Shown here: positions 1 through 8,389 of the stretch, one piece after another
Position numbering within the stretch: position 1 is the stretch's first letter
Layout: every line of letters starts with the position of its first letter
DNA from: Candidatus Bathyarchaeota archaeon
Lineage (GTDB): Archaea; Thermoproteota; Bathyarchaeia; Bathyarchaeales; Bathycorpusculaceae
Direction: 5' to 3'
NCBI GenBank assembly: GCA_026014485.1
Contig: JAOZIE010000014.1
Span: 36,917 to 100,916 of the forward strand
DNA: 64,000 bases
The notes under the pieces: model-generated
Database searches by the model: none
What the model was told of the DNA's origin: nothing
The model's input: only the letters and a program-made list of their open reading frames with translations
Position numbers and translations under genes: made by a program

Positions 1-1435
1 AGTAGTATTCGCGTGTTCTGCCTGTTTTGCGCAAAACTTTGTCCTCTTCGCTTAAGCGTATTTTGTGGAGGCTCTCTAAAAAGTGTACCACATCCAGTAA
101 CTGGCTTTCAGAGAGGGTTCGGTAGGGGTAAGCCCTGCGTATGGTTCGGGCGGCTTCCTCCAGCGGGACGGTTTGTTTGTCCATGAGAATTCCCGCAGTT
201 TGATGTGCCAAAACATCCAGCGCGTTCTCATGGATGCGTACGGCTTCTATCTTGTTGGCTTGGGCGTTTTCTACGGCGGCTACGGATTCTAAGGTGTCGT
301 CGGGGTAGACGGTGATGATGACGCCTTCGCTGAGGCGTTTGAGGCTGTGTCCGCTTCTGCCGACTCGTTGAATTAGGCTGCTGACTTGCCTTGGCGACAT
401 GTACTGCACCACAAGGTCCACGTTGCCTATGTCTATGCCGAGTTCCAGCGTGCTGGTTGCGATGATGGCTTTGAGGGTTCCTGCTTTGAAGCTGTCCTCG
501 ATGTTTACGCGTTCTTCTCTGCTCAGGGAACCGTGATGCACGGCTATGTCTGTTCGGTTTAGCTGGCTGAATCTGTGTCCCAGCATTTCCGCCATGGTTC
601 GGCTGTTCACGAAAACCAACGTGGACTTGTGCGTGTCAATTAGCCGGGTTAGGGTGCGGATTCTGGCGGCTGCTTCAGGGGCGGTTTCAAGTTTTCCTGC
701 AAGCTCATAGTCTTCTTCTGTGGGAGTCGGGAATTCGACTTTGTAGCGGTAGTTTTTGGCTAAAACGGCTTGAATTACGCTGACTTCTCGGTTTGTTCCC
801 GCGATGAATTTGGCAACTTCCGCTGGGTTGCCGACTGTTGCGGATAAGCCGATGCGCTGAAACTCATGGGTTGCGGCGTCAAACAGCCGTTCCAACGCCA
901 ACGCAAGTTGTACGCCACGTTTGCTTTCCGCCAAATCATGAACCTCATCCACGATGACACATTCGACGCTTGCGAGGTGTCTGCGCATTTGTGAGCCTGG
1001 AAGAATCGCCTGCAACGTTTCAGGCGTTGTAACCAACATCTGCGGCGGCAGCTGTGCTTGTTTGCGGCGAACCTTCATTTCCGTGTCGCCATGACGAACT
1101 TCCACCGAGATGCCCAGCTGCTGCGACCAAAAAGTTAGCCGTTTAAGCATGTCACGGTTTAGCGCACGCAAAGGCGTAATGTAGATAACTTGTATGCCCT
1201 TCATTTTTTCGTTTTGGCTTTTTTTCTTGATGAGGTTGGAGAAGACTGGGAGCAGAACAGCTTCCGTTTTTCCTGTTCCAGTGGGCGCAATCAGCAAGAC
1301 GTTTTTGCCTTCCAGAACGGGCGAAAAAGCCAACGTCTGCGGCAGTGTCGGCTCAGCAAATCCTGCTTGGGCCAGGGCTTTCTGGACGGGTTTGGCAAGT
1401 AACTCGAAAACGGACTTTACTTTTTTGCTGCGCAT
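1..1435 (-). CDS. lhr: Lhr-family ATP-dependent DNA helicase, 5' part
   Basis: Superfamily 2 helicase of the large archaeal Lhr type, which unwinds DNA or RNA-DNA hybrids in repair. Reading the minus strand from ATG at 1435 gives an open frame to the window edge (about 478 residues), so the C-terminal part lies outside. Visible motifs in order: Q-like N-terminus, Walker A APTGTGKTEA near residue 46, motif Ia TPLRALNRDM, Walker B IVDEVHDL, motif III LSATVG, motif IV LVFVNSRTMAE, motif V ATSTLELGID and motif VI QRVGRSGH. The Lhr C-terminal regions are off-window. The gene faces away from the genes to its right. Family assignment is secure; Lhr type 1 versus type 2 cannot be decided from this fragment. 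Confidence 0.9.
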   Translation of the reverse strand, partial: MRSKKVKSVFELLAKPVQKALAQAGFAEPTLPQTLAFSPVLEGKNVLLIAPTGTGKTEAVLLPVFSNLIKKKSQNEKMKGIQVIYITPLRALNRDMLKRLTFWSQQLGISVEVRHGDTEMKVRRKQAQLPPQMLVTTPETLQAILPGSQMRRHLASVECVIVDEVHDLAESKRGVQLALALERLFDAATHEFQRIGLSATVGNPAEVAKFIAGTNREVSVIQAVLAKNYRYKVEFPTPTEEDYELAGKLETAPEAAARIRTLTRLIDTHKSTLVFVNSRTMAEMLGHRFSQLNRTDIAVHHGSLSREERVNIEDSFKAGTLKAIIATSTLELGIDIGNVDLVVQYMSPRQVSSLIQRVGRSGHSLKRLSEGVIITVYPDDTLESVAAVENAQANKIEAVRIHENALDVLAHQTAGILMDKQTVPLEEAARTIRRAYPYRTLSESQLLDVVHFLESLHKIRLSEEDKVLRKTGRTREYY

Positions 1436-1534
1436 CGGCTGTTCAGAAGAACCTTTGAAGAAAGCCTGCTTTATCCTTTATCTATCGGTTCTGATGTACG
1501 ATTTTTTGTCCACCGAGATATGGAGAACAGGTGA

Positions 1535-2632
1535 CTACGCGTTCTTTCTTCTAAGGACAGCGGCGACAACTACCGCGGCGACCACCAAAACTACGGCAGC
1601 AGCTATGACGGCAAGAGTTGTGCCGCTTAGGCTGGGCTCTGTCGGGGAGGCCGTGGGAGACGCGGCTTCTGAAGATGCCTGTGTGGGTTTGGGCGTTGTG
1701 GGATTCGTTGGGTGGATTGTTGGCGTTAGGGTGTTTGTGGGTGATGCTGTTGGAGTTGGGGTGGTTTCAGGTTGTGGCTCTTTTGTCGGAGCGGGGTTTA
1801 CTGAAGGTGTTGGAAGAGCCATGCTGAAAACTACTGTATCCGTTTTCCCCACATTTCCAGCTGAGTCCGTAGCGTAAACAAGCAGACTATGCGACCCTTC
1901 TGATAGCCCCGTTAGAGTTGTGTTACCAACCAGTGAGGAGTTGCCCGCGCCGTCCAAGCTGTAAACGCATGCCGCTGGTCTGTCTACCACAAAAGCCAAA
2001 GGAACTTCAGATTCACTGTATATCTTGCTTTGAGGAGAAATCAAAGATATTTCGGGGCTAGTATACCATACCCGAAGAGCTGTTTCAACTGTGCTGTTGA
2101 CAGTTTGGTAAATTCTTGAGCCATTAGGATAATGGCTGTCAGTAGCATAGCTGCCAAACACAGTAATTCTAAGTACATGCTTTCCCTCAGGTACGCTTAG
2201 GCTCTGAGAAAAACGCAGCTTGTTACTCACTGGATATTCAGAGTAAACATAAGGCGGGTAATCGTCTATTGAAACTGTTTGAATCAGGTTTCCATTTAAG
2301 TTGTACTCCAAATAGTTTATTTGTCCCCTACAGCCGTACCCTTTAACCCAATTCTTGGGGTCAAATGGTATGCCTGAAGAGCTTGAGGATGGCTTGTAGA
2401 ACCCGCCATAGAAGCACCATGAGCTTGGTTTTAGAATTTCTAAATTCAACTTTATGCTGCTTGAATTATAGACTTGTATCGGAGTGGGGGAATGAAGTAT
2501 GATTCGTGGTTGGTTAGGGTCTATGTTTTCTGCTTTTGACAGGTTAACCGATTGCGCTCCCGCCCAAAAAACAAAAAGAACCAAAACTGCAATTGTCACA
2601 CATGCTTTTCTGCTCATCGCAGTCGCCAACAC
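1535..2632 (-). CDS. Secreted, membrane-anchored surface protein with Ig-like region
   Basis: Cell-surface protein of unknown role, 365 aa from the first ATG; ATG at residue 6 (2617) is an equally good start. The N-terminus is a signal peptide (hydrophobic run from about residue 12 to 27). Residues about 40-270 look like beta-sandwich repeats, including a bacterial Ig-like segment (phrases such as YATDSAGNVGKTD). Residues about 275-330 form a Pro/Thr/Ser-rich stalk, probably glycosylated, followed by one C-terminal membrane helix ending in RRKNA. Two shorter proteins of the same architecture occur at 12593-13279 and 50044-50523. No enzymatic motif was seen. Confidence 0.75.
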   Translation of the reverse strand: MLATAMSRKACVTIAVLVLFVFWAGAQSVNLSKAENIDPNQPRIILHSPTPIQVYNSSSIKLNLEILKPSSWCFYGGFYKPSSSSSGIPFDPKNWVKGYGCRGQINYLEYNLNGNLIQTVSIDDYPPYVYSEYPVSNKLRFSQSLSVPEGKHVLRITVFGSYATDSHYPNGSRIYQTVNSTVETALRVWYTSPEISLISPQSKIYSESEVPLAFVVDRPAACVYSLDGAGNSSLVGNTTLTGLSEGSHSLLVYATDSAGNVGKTDTVVFSMALPTPSVNPAPTKEPQPETTPTPTASPTNTLTPTIHPTNPTTPKPTQASSEAASPTASPTEPSLSGTTLAVIAAAVVLVVAAVVVAAVLRRKNA

Positions 2633-3036
2633 CCCTTTCTTTCGGCAGCTATTAGCTCTCCCTGAAGAACAGCAACGTTCCGCTAAAAGAACAGCCTTTT
2701 TGAAATTTGCGTGTTTGTTTCATGGTCTTCTTTTCGTTAGAATCACAATCCCATAAAGGTGCCGTTTCAATGTGAAGCTTTGTTGGACATTTTTGTGTTT
2801 TTTTGGGGTGGTGAATTGTGCTGTAGCTATTTTGGTTCAACATGGTGTTTTTGGGGTTGTGTTTTTGCCGTATTTTCGTGTTTGGTGGCACGGCAGTTTT
2901 TTGTGTTTATGTGTCATGTCTAATGTACAGTTCGCGGTGTGGATTTAGGATTATTTCAGGTTCAAGTTTGCCGTGAATATGCTGTCTTAATAGATAAATA
3001 ATTTGAGTGTGGAAAGTGGTGTATTGAGGTATAAAT
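2633..3036. other. Non-coding interval, about 400 bp
   Basis: G/T-rich, low-complexity stretch between divergently oriented genes. Several short frames cross it but none has protein-like composition. The last 20 bases hold the ribosome binding site (GAGGT) for the TTG start at 3037; AT-rich stretches around 2980-3005 could be promoter sequence. Nothing else was recognised. Confidence 0.5.
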
Positions 3037-3540
3037 TTGTCAGCTCTATCTATAGGAACTGAACTAGCAAGCGTGCCATTCGACCAGATGATACGCAATC
3101 TGCTGTTAGCCATGGTTGCTGCCCAAAACGACGCCAACTCCTCCTTCATTGCAGGTGTAGAAGACCTAGTTGACACGCCCGTATCGTTAAAGTACAAGAA
3201 AACCAGCGACAACTCAAATGAAGAAAAAGAACTCTCAGGAAACGCCTTAGCCTTCGGTATACTGCCAACTCTTCTGCAAATCCAAAGCGGTACCATACAG
3301 ATCAAAATGGTAATCACGATGCAGAGGACAACGGAGGCATCAGTGAATGTTAAAGCCAAAGGTGGCTGGGCATTCTTCTCAGCTTCTGTTGACGCAAAGT
3401 ACTCCAGCAAATACTCGTATTCCGTTGAAGCTTCGAGTTTCATAGAAATCAAAGTTGCACCTGCGCCTCCACCAGAACCCCTGATGAAAGCCATCGACAA
3501 AATCGTTCAAGACACCGCACCTCCACCAGAATCGACGTAG
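3037..3540 (+). CDS. Unknown protein, DUF2589-like, copy 1
   Basis: 167 aa, not confidently recognised. Start is TTG at 3037, supported by GAGGT eight bases upstream. The layout (an N-terminal amphipathic helix with MIRNLLLAMVAAQNDANSSF, then a beta-rich half with PTLLQIQSG and repeated Tyr/Ser residues, and a Pro-rich tail) resembles DUF2589-type proteins, but that is a pattern judgement without a search. The same framework reappears in the protein at 4596-5105 (GNALAFG and PTLL.IQSG are shared), so these are paralogs at the two ends of a tight four-gene cluster. No signal peptide or membrane helix. Function unknown; a cytoplasmic homo- or hetero-oligomer is plausible. Confidence 0.7.
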   Translation: MSALSIGTELASVPFDQMIRNLLLAMVAAQNDANSSFIAGVEDLVDTPVSLKYKKTSDNSNEEKELSGNALAFGILPTLLQIQSGTIQIKMVITMQRTTEASVNVKAKGGWAFFSASVDAKYSSKYSYSVEASSFIEIKVAPAPPPEPLMKAIDKIVQDTAPPPEST

Positions 3541-3545
3541 TCGAC

Positions 3546-3815
3546 ATGACCTCTCCTTTCACTTTTTTTTCAATTATCTCCGAGTTTCTTTACGAAGCCA
3601 ACGAAGGCCTAGACCAAGCGACGCAAGCAAGCAAAGACCAGCCTGTAGCTTTCACTATCCCTCAGATAGAAATAGAACTTAACGGTAAAGTTATCAGAGA
3701 TGAAGAATTGGAGATGGTTCCCTCAAACGCCTTTGAATCAAACTATTACGGCGATAAAGGGGAAAGCAAACTCAAACTAACCTTCAAACTAGTTCCAGGT
3801 GAACAAAATGTCTAA
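3546..3815 (+). CDS. Small unknown protein of the DUF2589-like cluster
   Basis: 89 aa. Begins 5 bp after the preceding stop and overlaps the next gene by 8 bp, so it is co-transcribed and probably translationally coupled. Composition is that of a small soluble alpha/beta protein: an N-terminal helix (residues 8-28), then alternating beta strands including FTIPQIEIELNG and LKLTFKLVPG. The last strand motif (LTFKLVP) resembles LNLTLRPVP in the next protein, which suggests a shared beta fold. No catalytic motif. Confidence 0.65.
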   Translation: MTSPFTFFSIISEFLYEANEGLDQATQASKDQPVAFTIPQIEIELNGKVIRDEELEMVPSNAFESNYYGDKGESKLKLTFKLVPGEQNV

Positions 3816-4584
3816 CAATAAAGAAAAAATTGAAGTAAAAAACCTGACGGCGAGCAGTAACGTTACGGCAGAAAAAGCGGTGGCGCCTGCGTTCGCCGCA
3901 AAAATCGATTCATGCACCCTAATCACCTCCATCCAAAAAGACCTTTTGCGCGCACACGATTTTGCTATGAGCCAAGACCGCTCTACAACTTTCGTGCTTT
4001 CTGACTTCAACCTGCAGCTTAAAGCCGTGGTTACTCAAGAGGGCGAAAAAACAATGCTTGCGTTGCCCACCAAGCAGGGTGACTTAGACCCCAACACGAT
4101 GAGCACGCTGAATTTAACCCTTAGACCTGTGCCTTTGACGGTTAAGCCTGTTACAGGCACGCGCCCCGTTGAATCTATAGAGGGGATTGGTTCCGTTTTA
4201 GGCGGCAGACTACGTGACATAGGTATCGCAGACGTGAGTGACTTAGCTTTAGCTTCCCCCGAAGACTTGGTTAAGCTGAGAATCCCCCTCACTAAGGCTA
4301 ACGAGTTTATCAGCATGGCTAAACTTATGGTTAAAAGCAACATAGCCGGCGTTGAAGGCGTAGACGAGCAAGTCGCGGAGTTACTTGTGGTCGCAGCCAA
4401 GATTGATTCTAAAGAGAAACTTGCCCAAACAAGCCCCGAAGAACTCACCGCTATTCTGTCTGATGCTATAGAAACCGGCAAAGTCAAAGTGCCCAAAACT
4501 TTCAATTTAACAGTTGAAGACTCAACAAGGTGGGTGGCCTCAGCTAAAACTCTGGTTGACCGAACCCGAGCTTCAACCCAGTAG
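3808..4584 (+). CDS. Helix-hairpin-helix (DUF4332-like) protein of the DUF2589-like cluster
   Basis: 258 aa from ATG 3808 (GTG 3799 is possible; AGGTG just upstream favours 3808). Residues about 1-110 are a beta-rich domain related to the protein before it (LNLTLRPVP strand). Residues about 120-250 carry two helix-hairpin-helix units: VESIEGIGSVLGGRLRDIGI followed by a second unit around IAGVEGVDEQVAELLVVAAK. This is the type of HhH array called DUF4332, usually inferred to bind DNA or to serve as a protein scaffold. Lies between the two DUF2589-like paralogs; stop to next start is 11 bp. Function unknown. Confidence 0.7.
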   Translation: MSNNKEKIEVKNLTASSNVTAEKAVAPAFAAKIDSCTLITSIQKDLLRAHDFAMSQDRSTTFVLSDFNLQLKAVVTQEGEKTMLALPTKQGDLDPNTMSTLNLTLRPVPLTVKPVTGTRPVESIEGIGSVLGGRLRDIGIADVSDLALASPEDLVKLRIPLTKANEFISMAKLMVKSNIAGVEGVDEQVAELLVVAAKIDSKEKLAQTSPEELTAILSDAIETGKVKVPKTFNLTVEDSTRWVASAKTLVDRTRASTQ

Positions 4585-4595
4585 GCGGCGAATTC

Positions 4596-5105
4596 ATGTC
4601 TTTAACGCAAGAAAACATAACCTTCGACGAGATGATACGGGACCTGCTGCTTGCCATGGTTTCCTCCCAGAATGAAGCCAACCAAAGCTTCATCGCAGGC
4701 ATCGAGGACCTTGCGGGAACAGACGTTACGATAAGCTACACCAAGAACCTCAACGGCAAAAACGAAAAACGGGAAATCAAAGGCAACGCCTTAGCTTTCG
4801 GCGTGCTGCCCACACTGCTGAGCATCCAAAGCGGAGTCATCGAAATCCGAACCGCCATGTCCGCTACCAAAAACACCAAGTCTTCAGGCACAAAGGCAGC
4901 AGGAAACACCGTGAAAGCACGCACTGGCTACCTGTTCAAGACTGACACGGTGGACGCAAAATACCAAAATACCTACTCCTACAAAGCAGAATCATCCAGC
5001 GTCATCAGGATAACCGTGGTTCCGACGCCGCCGTCACAAGCCCTGATGGAAGCCATACGGGCAGTGGCTGAAGGCTCCAAAGTCACAGACACCACCGTAA
5101 AATAG
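4596..5105 (+). CDS. Unknown protein, DUF2589-like, copy 2
   Basis: 169 aa, last gene of the cluster. Clear paralog of the protein at 3037-3540: both share (F/V)D.MIR.LLLAMV..QN.AN.SFIAG, GNALAFG.LPTLL.IQSG and a C-terminal P.PP..LM.AI segment. The middle differs, with a Lys/Ser-rich insert around residue 95. No signal peptide. Conservation concentrates in the N-terminal helix and the central strand, suggesting both copies assemble together, perhaps around the HhH protein between them. Confidence 0.7.
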   Translation: MSLTQENITFDEMIRDLLLAMVSSQNEANQSFIAGIEDLAGTDVTISYTKNLNGKNEKREIKGNALAFGVLPTLLSIQSGVIEIRTAMSATKNTKSSGTKAAGNTVKARTGYLFKTDTVDAKYQNTYSYKAESSSVIRITVVPTPPSQALMEAIRAVAEGSKVTDTTVK

Positions 5106-5113
5106 GTTTTTCC

Positions 5114-6097
5114 TTATCCTTCTTTTTTGTCTTCCCAGAAGAAACGGCAGAGCTCTTTGTTCACAAATTTCATCGGCTCAAGCATCAAGCGCATGCCCAT
5201 CGCGCGGAGATGAGGTGGCATCGAATCAATTTTCTGGAGTCCTGCACTTGGAACTGTGAATGTGACTTCCAAGTTTTTGCCTTCTTTCTTTATCAGTTGG
5301 TCTTGGTTTTTCTTGAATTCCTCAAGCGCCGCCTGCAGGTTCTTGTTTTCTTTCAGCAGGTTAACGTAGGCTACTCGTGAGGGGTCATAGTAGAATTCGG
5401 CGACTTGGTTGAAGAACTCCACCAGCCAATTGTAGTCTTCAGCCGTCGGCTTAATTGCCATAAGCAACATGCGGAACACATCCTGAAAGCCCGTTGTGGT
5501 GAACTCCTTAAAAACGCCCAAATAGCTGGCTGGCGCATCACCACAGGAACGCATCTCTGCGCGGTAAAAATTCAGCAGCGACTCCGCCGCAACCTCCGCG
5601 TTTACCTGCTCCAAGTTGTGCCCCTGAGATGCATATCTGCATAAGGCGCTGTAGACGGCGTCGGGTTTACTGCTTGCTGCGTAGCCAACTGTGAGGAGCG
5701 CATACGCGAGGGGGTCATTTCTCTTTTTGGGCGCGGAAAGGGCAACTTGCATTTTTGTCCATTCCTGAAATTCCCGAAAAGCAACTGACGCTACAAGTCC
5801 CTTTGTGGAAAGCATGTAGCCAACGGGTTTCCCTGTTTTGGCGGATTCAATCAGACCCTGCGAGAGCAGCTTCTTTAACGCCTTCATCACGGCTGGTCGA
5901 GGAATCTTGAGCGCATCCGTCAATTTAGAAACAGGTGCCGAGTTACAGTTTCCCAAAATGTACAGGCAAGAGAGCCTTTGGAGGGCAGCGTTTTTTTCTG
6001 CTTGTGTGTCGGCGGTACAGAAATTCAATGAGGGAAACAGAGGCAAAATGTTGGGGTCGGTTTTTCTGCCGATGAAACGGTAGTTCACGTTTTCCAT
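5114..6097 (-). CDS. Winged-helix transcriptional regulator
   Basis: About 327 aa from ATG 6097 (an upstream ATG at 6124 adds nine residues). Residues about 40-100 form a winged helix-turn-helix of the MarR/ArsR kind (VSKLTDALKIPRPAVMKALKKLLSQGLI as recognition region, split here by description only). The rest is mostly helical and ends in ELCRFFWEDKKEG. No metal or ligand motif was recognised. It converges on the DUF2589-like cluster with 8 bp between stops, so it is not part of that operon. Regulated target unknown. Confidence 0.7.
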   Translation of the reverse strand: MENVNYRFIGRKTDPNILPLFPSLNFCTADTQAEKNAALQRLSCLYILGNCNSAPVSKLTDALKIPRPAVMKALKKLLSQGLIESAKTGKPVGYMLSTKGLVASVAFREFQEWTKMQVALSAPKKRNDPLAYALLTVGYAASSKPDAVYSALCRYASQGHNLEQVNAEVAAESLLNFYRAEMRSCGDAPASYLGVFKEFTTTGFQDVFRMLLMAIKPTAEDYNWLVEFFNQVAEFYYDPSRVAYVNLLKENKNLQAALEEFKKNQDQLIKKEGKNLEVTFTVPSAGLQKIDSMPPHLRAMGMRLMLEPMKFVNKELCRFFWEDKKEG

Positions 6098-6199
6098 TTG
6101 ACCTTGGGCTTTTTTATGGTGCATGCTTATTCTCCTGCTTTCTGGCTCCTAGTTGTTAATGGTTTCTTAAGATTGGGTTTTGATGGGCGCTAACAGAGT

Positions 6200-6547
6200 T
6201 TAACGTTTCGGATTGGAAACTATCCACTTAACTCTGTCAAAACCGTATTTCGCAAGCAGGGGATCCAGAAAGTTCGGTACATAGTCGTCTTTTACTTCGC
6301 CCAAAACCACCGTGTCGCCCGCCCTGTAAACCAACGCCACGTTAGCAAGCTCGCCCAGCTCCTCGTATTTGCCGACGATTTGCCAGCTCTCGTCTTCCCC
6401 CTCTATTTTTTCTATAACCCAACTGTACTTGCCTTTCGGATGTTGGTCCTCAAACACGTTGTAGGCGCAAACTACTTCTCCGACGGTTTTGGAGGAGTCG
6501 GCTGTTTTCACATAAAACCACATAGTCATAAAATTCCCTACAACCAT
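6200..6547 (-). CDS. Small hypothetical protein
   Basis: Up to 115 aa; ATG at residue 7 (6529) is the likelier start because MWFYVKT begins a compact beta-alpha protein. Acidic, soluble, with Trp/Tyr-rich strands (KYSWVIEKI, NVALVYRAGDTVVLGEV). No recognised family. Composition looks coding, and a promoter-like AT-rich stretch lies upstream. Confidence 0.5.
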   Translation of the reverse strand: MVVGNFMTMWFYVKTADSSKTVGEVVCAYNVFEDQHPKGKYSWVIEKIEGEDESWQIVGKYEELGELANVALVYRAGDTVVLGEVKDDYVPNFLDPLLAKYGFDRVKWIVSNPKR

Positions 6548-6737
6548 CTACCACGATACTGCTTATTTGCTTTTAGCTCCCAGAAAACAAGCCCCGCCTT
6601 TTTTCCGTGAAGTGCCCCTACCTGTGTCGTTTCTTTGGTGGCTTTTTGCTGGTTGATTGTGGGTGTTGTATTGTACTCACAACGGTTTAAGAAGCTCGGC
6701 TAATACCTACCTGTAAAACGCATGTTAGGTTCAAACC

Positions 6738-7004
6738 ATGAATTTCGCTGAAGCACTGGAGCTACACAAGGCTATCTCCGTGTTCTGCTCCAAAAACCTG
6801 AAAGAAATCCCCCGTATCGGAATCTATGACATACTAAGCATAGACCGCGGCTACTTTCTCTGTGTGAAAGAGACCTCAACCAGCAATGGAAACCTGCGGG
6901 ATTTTTTGGAAAAAGCCACACAAACACACAGACTAAAACTGACCATGTTCAGGGGCTATTTTGTGCTGGATTCCTCTGGCGGAATAAGACTGAGTGAAAA
7001 TTGA
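6738..7004 (+). CDS. Small hypothetical protein
   Basis: 88 aa, ATG start. Soluble alpha/beta composition (helix at residues 3-22, then IGIYDILSIDRGYFLCVKE). No recognised domain. It stands alone between divergent small genes; kept because the protein has normal hydrophobic patterning rather than shadow-frame composition. Confidence 0.45.
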   Translation: MNFAEALELHKAISVFCSKNLKEIPRIGIYDILSIDRGYFLCVKETSTSNGNLRDFLEKATQTHRLKLTMFRGYFVLDSSGGIRLSEN

Positions 7005-7258
7005 ATTCCGCTTTTGCTTTATTCTCAAGAGACTTTTCGGTTGGGTATGGGAACACCAAAATACTTCGACTCTCTGTCTATGTCTCGGACGATGACGATA
7101 TCGAGGTACGGTGAAGCTGAAGGCGGGGAAATTAAGCTGGAGGCTGATGAAAGCTTTTTCCGCTACTGAGTCCACTTTAAAAAACCGTAAAAACCGTTAT
7201 GTCGAGAGTTATGGAATAAACTGGGAAATGTTAAAAGAAAGTGGGCAGGGGATTTTTT

Positions 7259-7480
7259 TTAGCTGTTTCTTTTGCCCGTTAGGTACGCCCAAGCGCCTAC
7301 AAGTGCAACGGTTAGGCATGCACCGGCAAACCCTGAAATCATGAAGCTTGTGAGCCCGCCTAGAACTGGCAAAATTGAAATTACCCACGGAATGAAGTAG
7401 GTCGCTGCCAACTGCGCAACAACGCCTGCCATGAAACCTAAAATTGCGATGATACCAAATATTCTTAATCTGTCACCCAT
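7259..7480 (-). CDS. Small two-helix membrane protein
   Basis: About 73 aa from ATG 7480 (MGDRLRIFG), which is preceded by GGTGAAAAA; the upstream ATG at 7504 is less likely. Two predicted membrane helices (residues about 6-27 and 34-66) with small residues (GLTSFMISGFAGACL) and a short basic tail (GKRNS). No family recognised. It diverges from the Cdv operon with about 200 bp between. Confidence 0.5.
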   Translation of the reverse strand: MGDRLRIFGIIAILGFMAGVVAQLAATYFIPWVISILPVLGGLTSFMISGFAGACLTVALVGAWAYLTGKRNS

Positions 7481-7618
7481 CAGTTTTTCACCTTTGTATA
7501 GCAATTAGACTATGCGTCTCTTTAGTCTAACTTACATGTTTATGTCTATTACCGCAAAAACCCCCGTTCAGCCTTTAACCTTATAACTAAAGCCCAAAAC
7601 CCGTTTTTAAAGCATGTA

Positions 7619-7642
7619 TATCCGTACATATATACGCGCATA
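7619..7642 (+). promoter_or_regulatory. Promoter region of the Cdv operon
   Basis: AT-rich element with a TATA-like core (ACATATATACG) followed by GCGCATAT, about 65-80 bp upstream of the TTG start of the first Cdv gene. A very similar TATAT/GCGCATA combination occurs at 28551-28567. TATA role and shared-regulator idea are inference. Confidence 0.4.
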
Positions 7643-7706
7643 TTGACATCATGTTAACAATGTATAAGACAGTTCTATGCATCTCAGTGATGTTGGAGGA
7701 ATAGAA

Positions 7707-8372
7707 TTGTCCGAAAGGTTCGCTAAAAAATGGGAAAGTAAACGAGAAGAAACTCCATTTACCAATCGCATAAAAGACGCTGTTAAGCCGCCAGGTCCAC
7801 TAAAGCCACGGTTAGACTTCGCAGTCAGACGCATAGAACTTCAAGTTCAGAAACTTGACCAAGCCACAGATCGATTCAGCCAAAGAGACAGAGCCATCTT
7901 CGCCAGAATAGTTGATGCCTACACAAAGCATGACACCGCTCGCGCAAACGTTTTCGCTAACGAACTGGCTGAAGTCCGTAAAATGTCAAAACTGATCATA
8001 AACGCCAAACTTGCTCTCGAACAAATAACATTAAGATTACGAACAGTATCAGAATTAGGCGACGTAGTCTCCACTCTGGGTCCAGCAGTGGGCGTCCTAC
8101 GATCGGTCAGATCAGGATTAGTCAGTGTTTTCCCCGAAGCAGAAAATGAACTGGGCGAAATAGGCAACATGCTAAGTGGAATCATGATTGAAGCCGGTCA
8201 AGGCTCGGGCATGACCCTTAACTTCGACAACGTAAACGAAGACGCATCCAAGATACTCGCTGAAGCGGCAACCGTTGCTGAACAGAAGATCAAAGACCGA
8301 TTCCCTGATCTACCGCCAGGCATGCCAGCATCTCCCACGTCGCAGACTGAGCAATCAACGCAAGGATTCTAA
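7707..8372 (+). CDS. cdvB1: ESCRT-III-like division protein (CdvB paralog without winged helix)
   Basis: 221 aa, first gene of the Cdv operon. ESCRT-III proteins polymerise on the membrane at mid-cell and drive constriction. TTG at 7707 is chosen because GGAGG sits eight bases before it and the preceding residues are not family-like. The Snf7-type helical core starts around residue 40 (helix 1-2 hairpin, RIELQVQKLDQATDRF and FANELAEVRKMSKL) and ends near residue 165; a short acidic helix and a Pro/Ser tail follow. The C-terminal winged helix of canonical CdvB is absent, as in crenarchaeal CdvB1-type paralogs. It lies 17 bp upstream of cdvA. Confidence 0.85.
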   Translation: MSERFAKKWESKREETPFTNRIKDAVKPPGPLKPRLDFAVRRIELQVQKLDQATDRFSQRDRAIFARIVDAYTKHDTARANVFANELAEVRKMSKLIINAKLALEQITLRLRTVSELGDVVSTLGPAVGVLRSVRSGLVSVFPEAENELGEIGNMLSGIMIEAGQGSGMTLNFDNVNEDASKILAEAATVAEQKIKDRFPDLPPGMPASPTSQTEQSTQGF

Positions 8373-8389
8373 ACGGAGGAGCATAAAAC

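Noticed and set aside
1194..1877. Long plus-strand frame over the helicase start and the surface protein
   Set aside because: It is antisense to two genes with clear motifs and its protein is low-complexity Val/Gly-rich.
6725..6738. GGTTCAAACC resembling a tRNA T-loop
   Set aside because: No acceptor, anticodon or D-arm can be folded around it on either strand.
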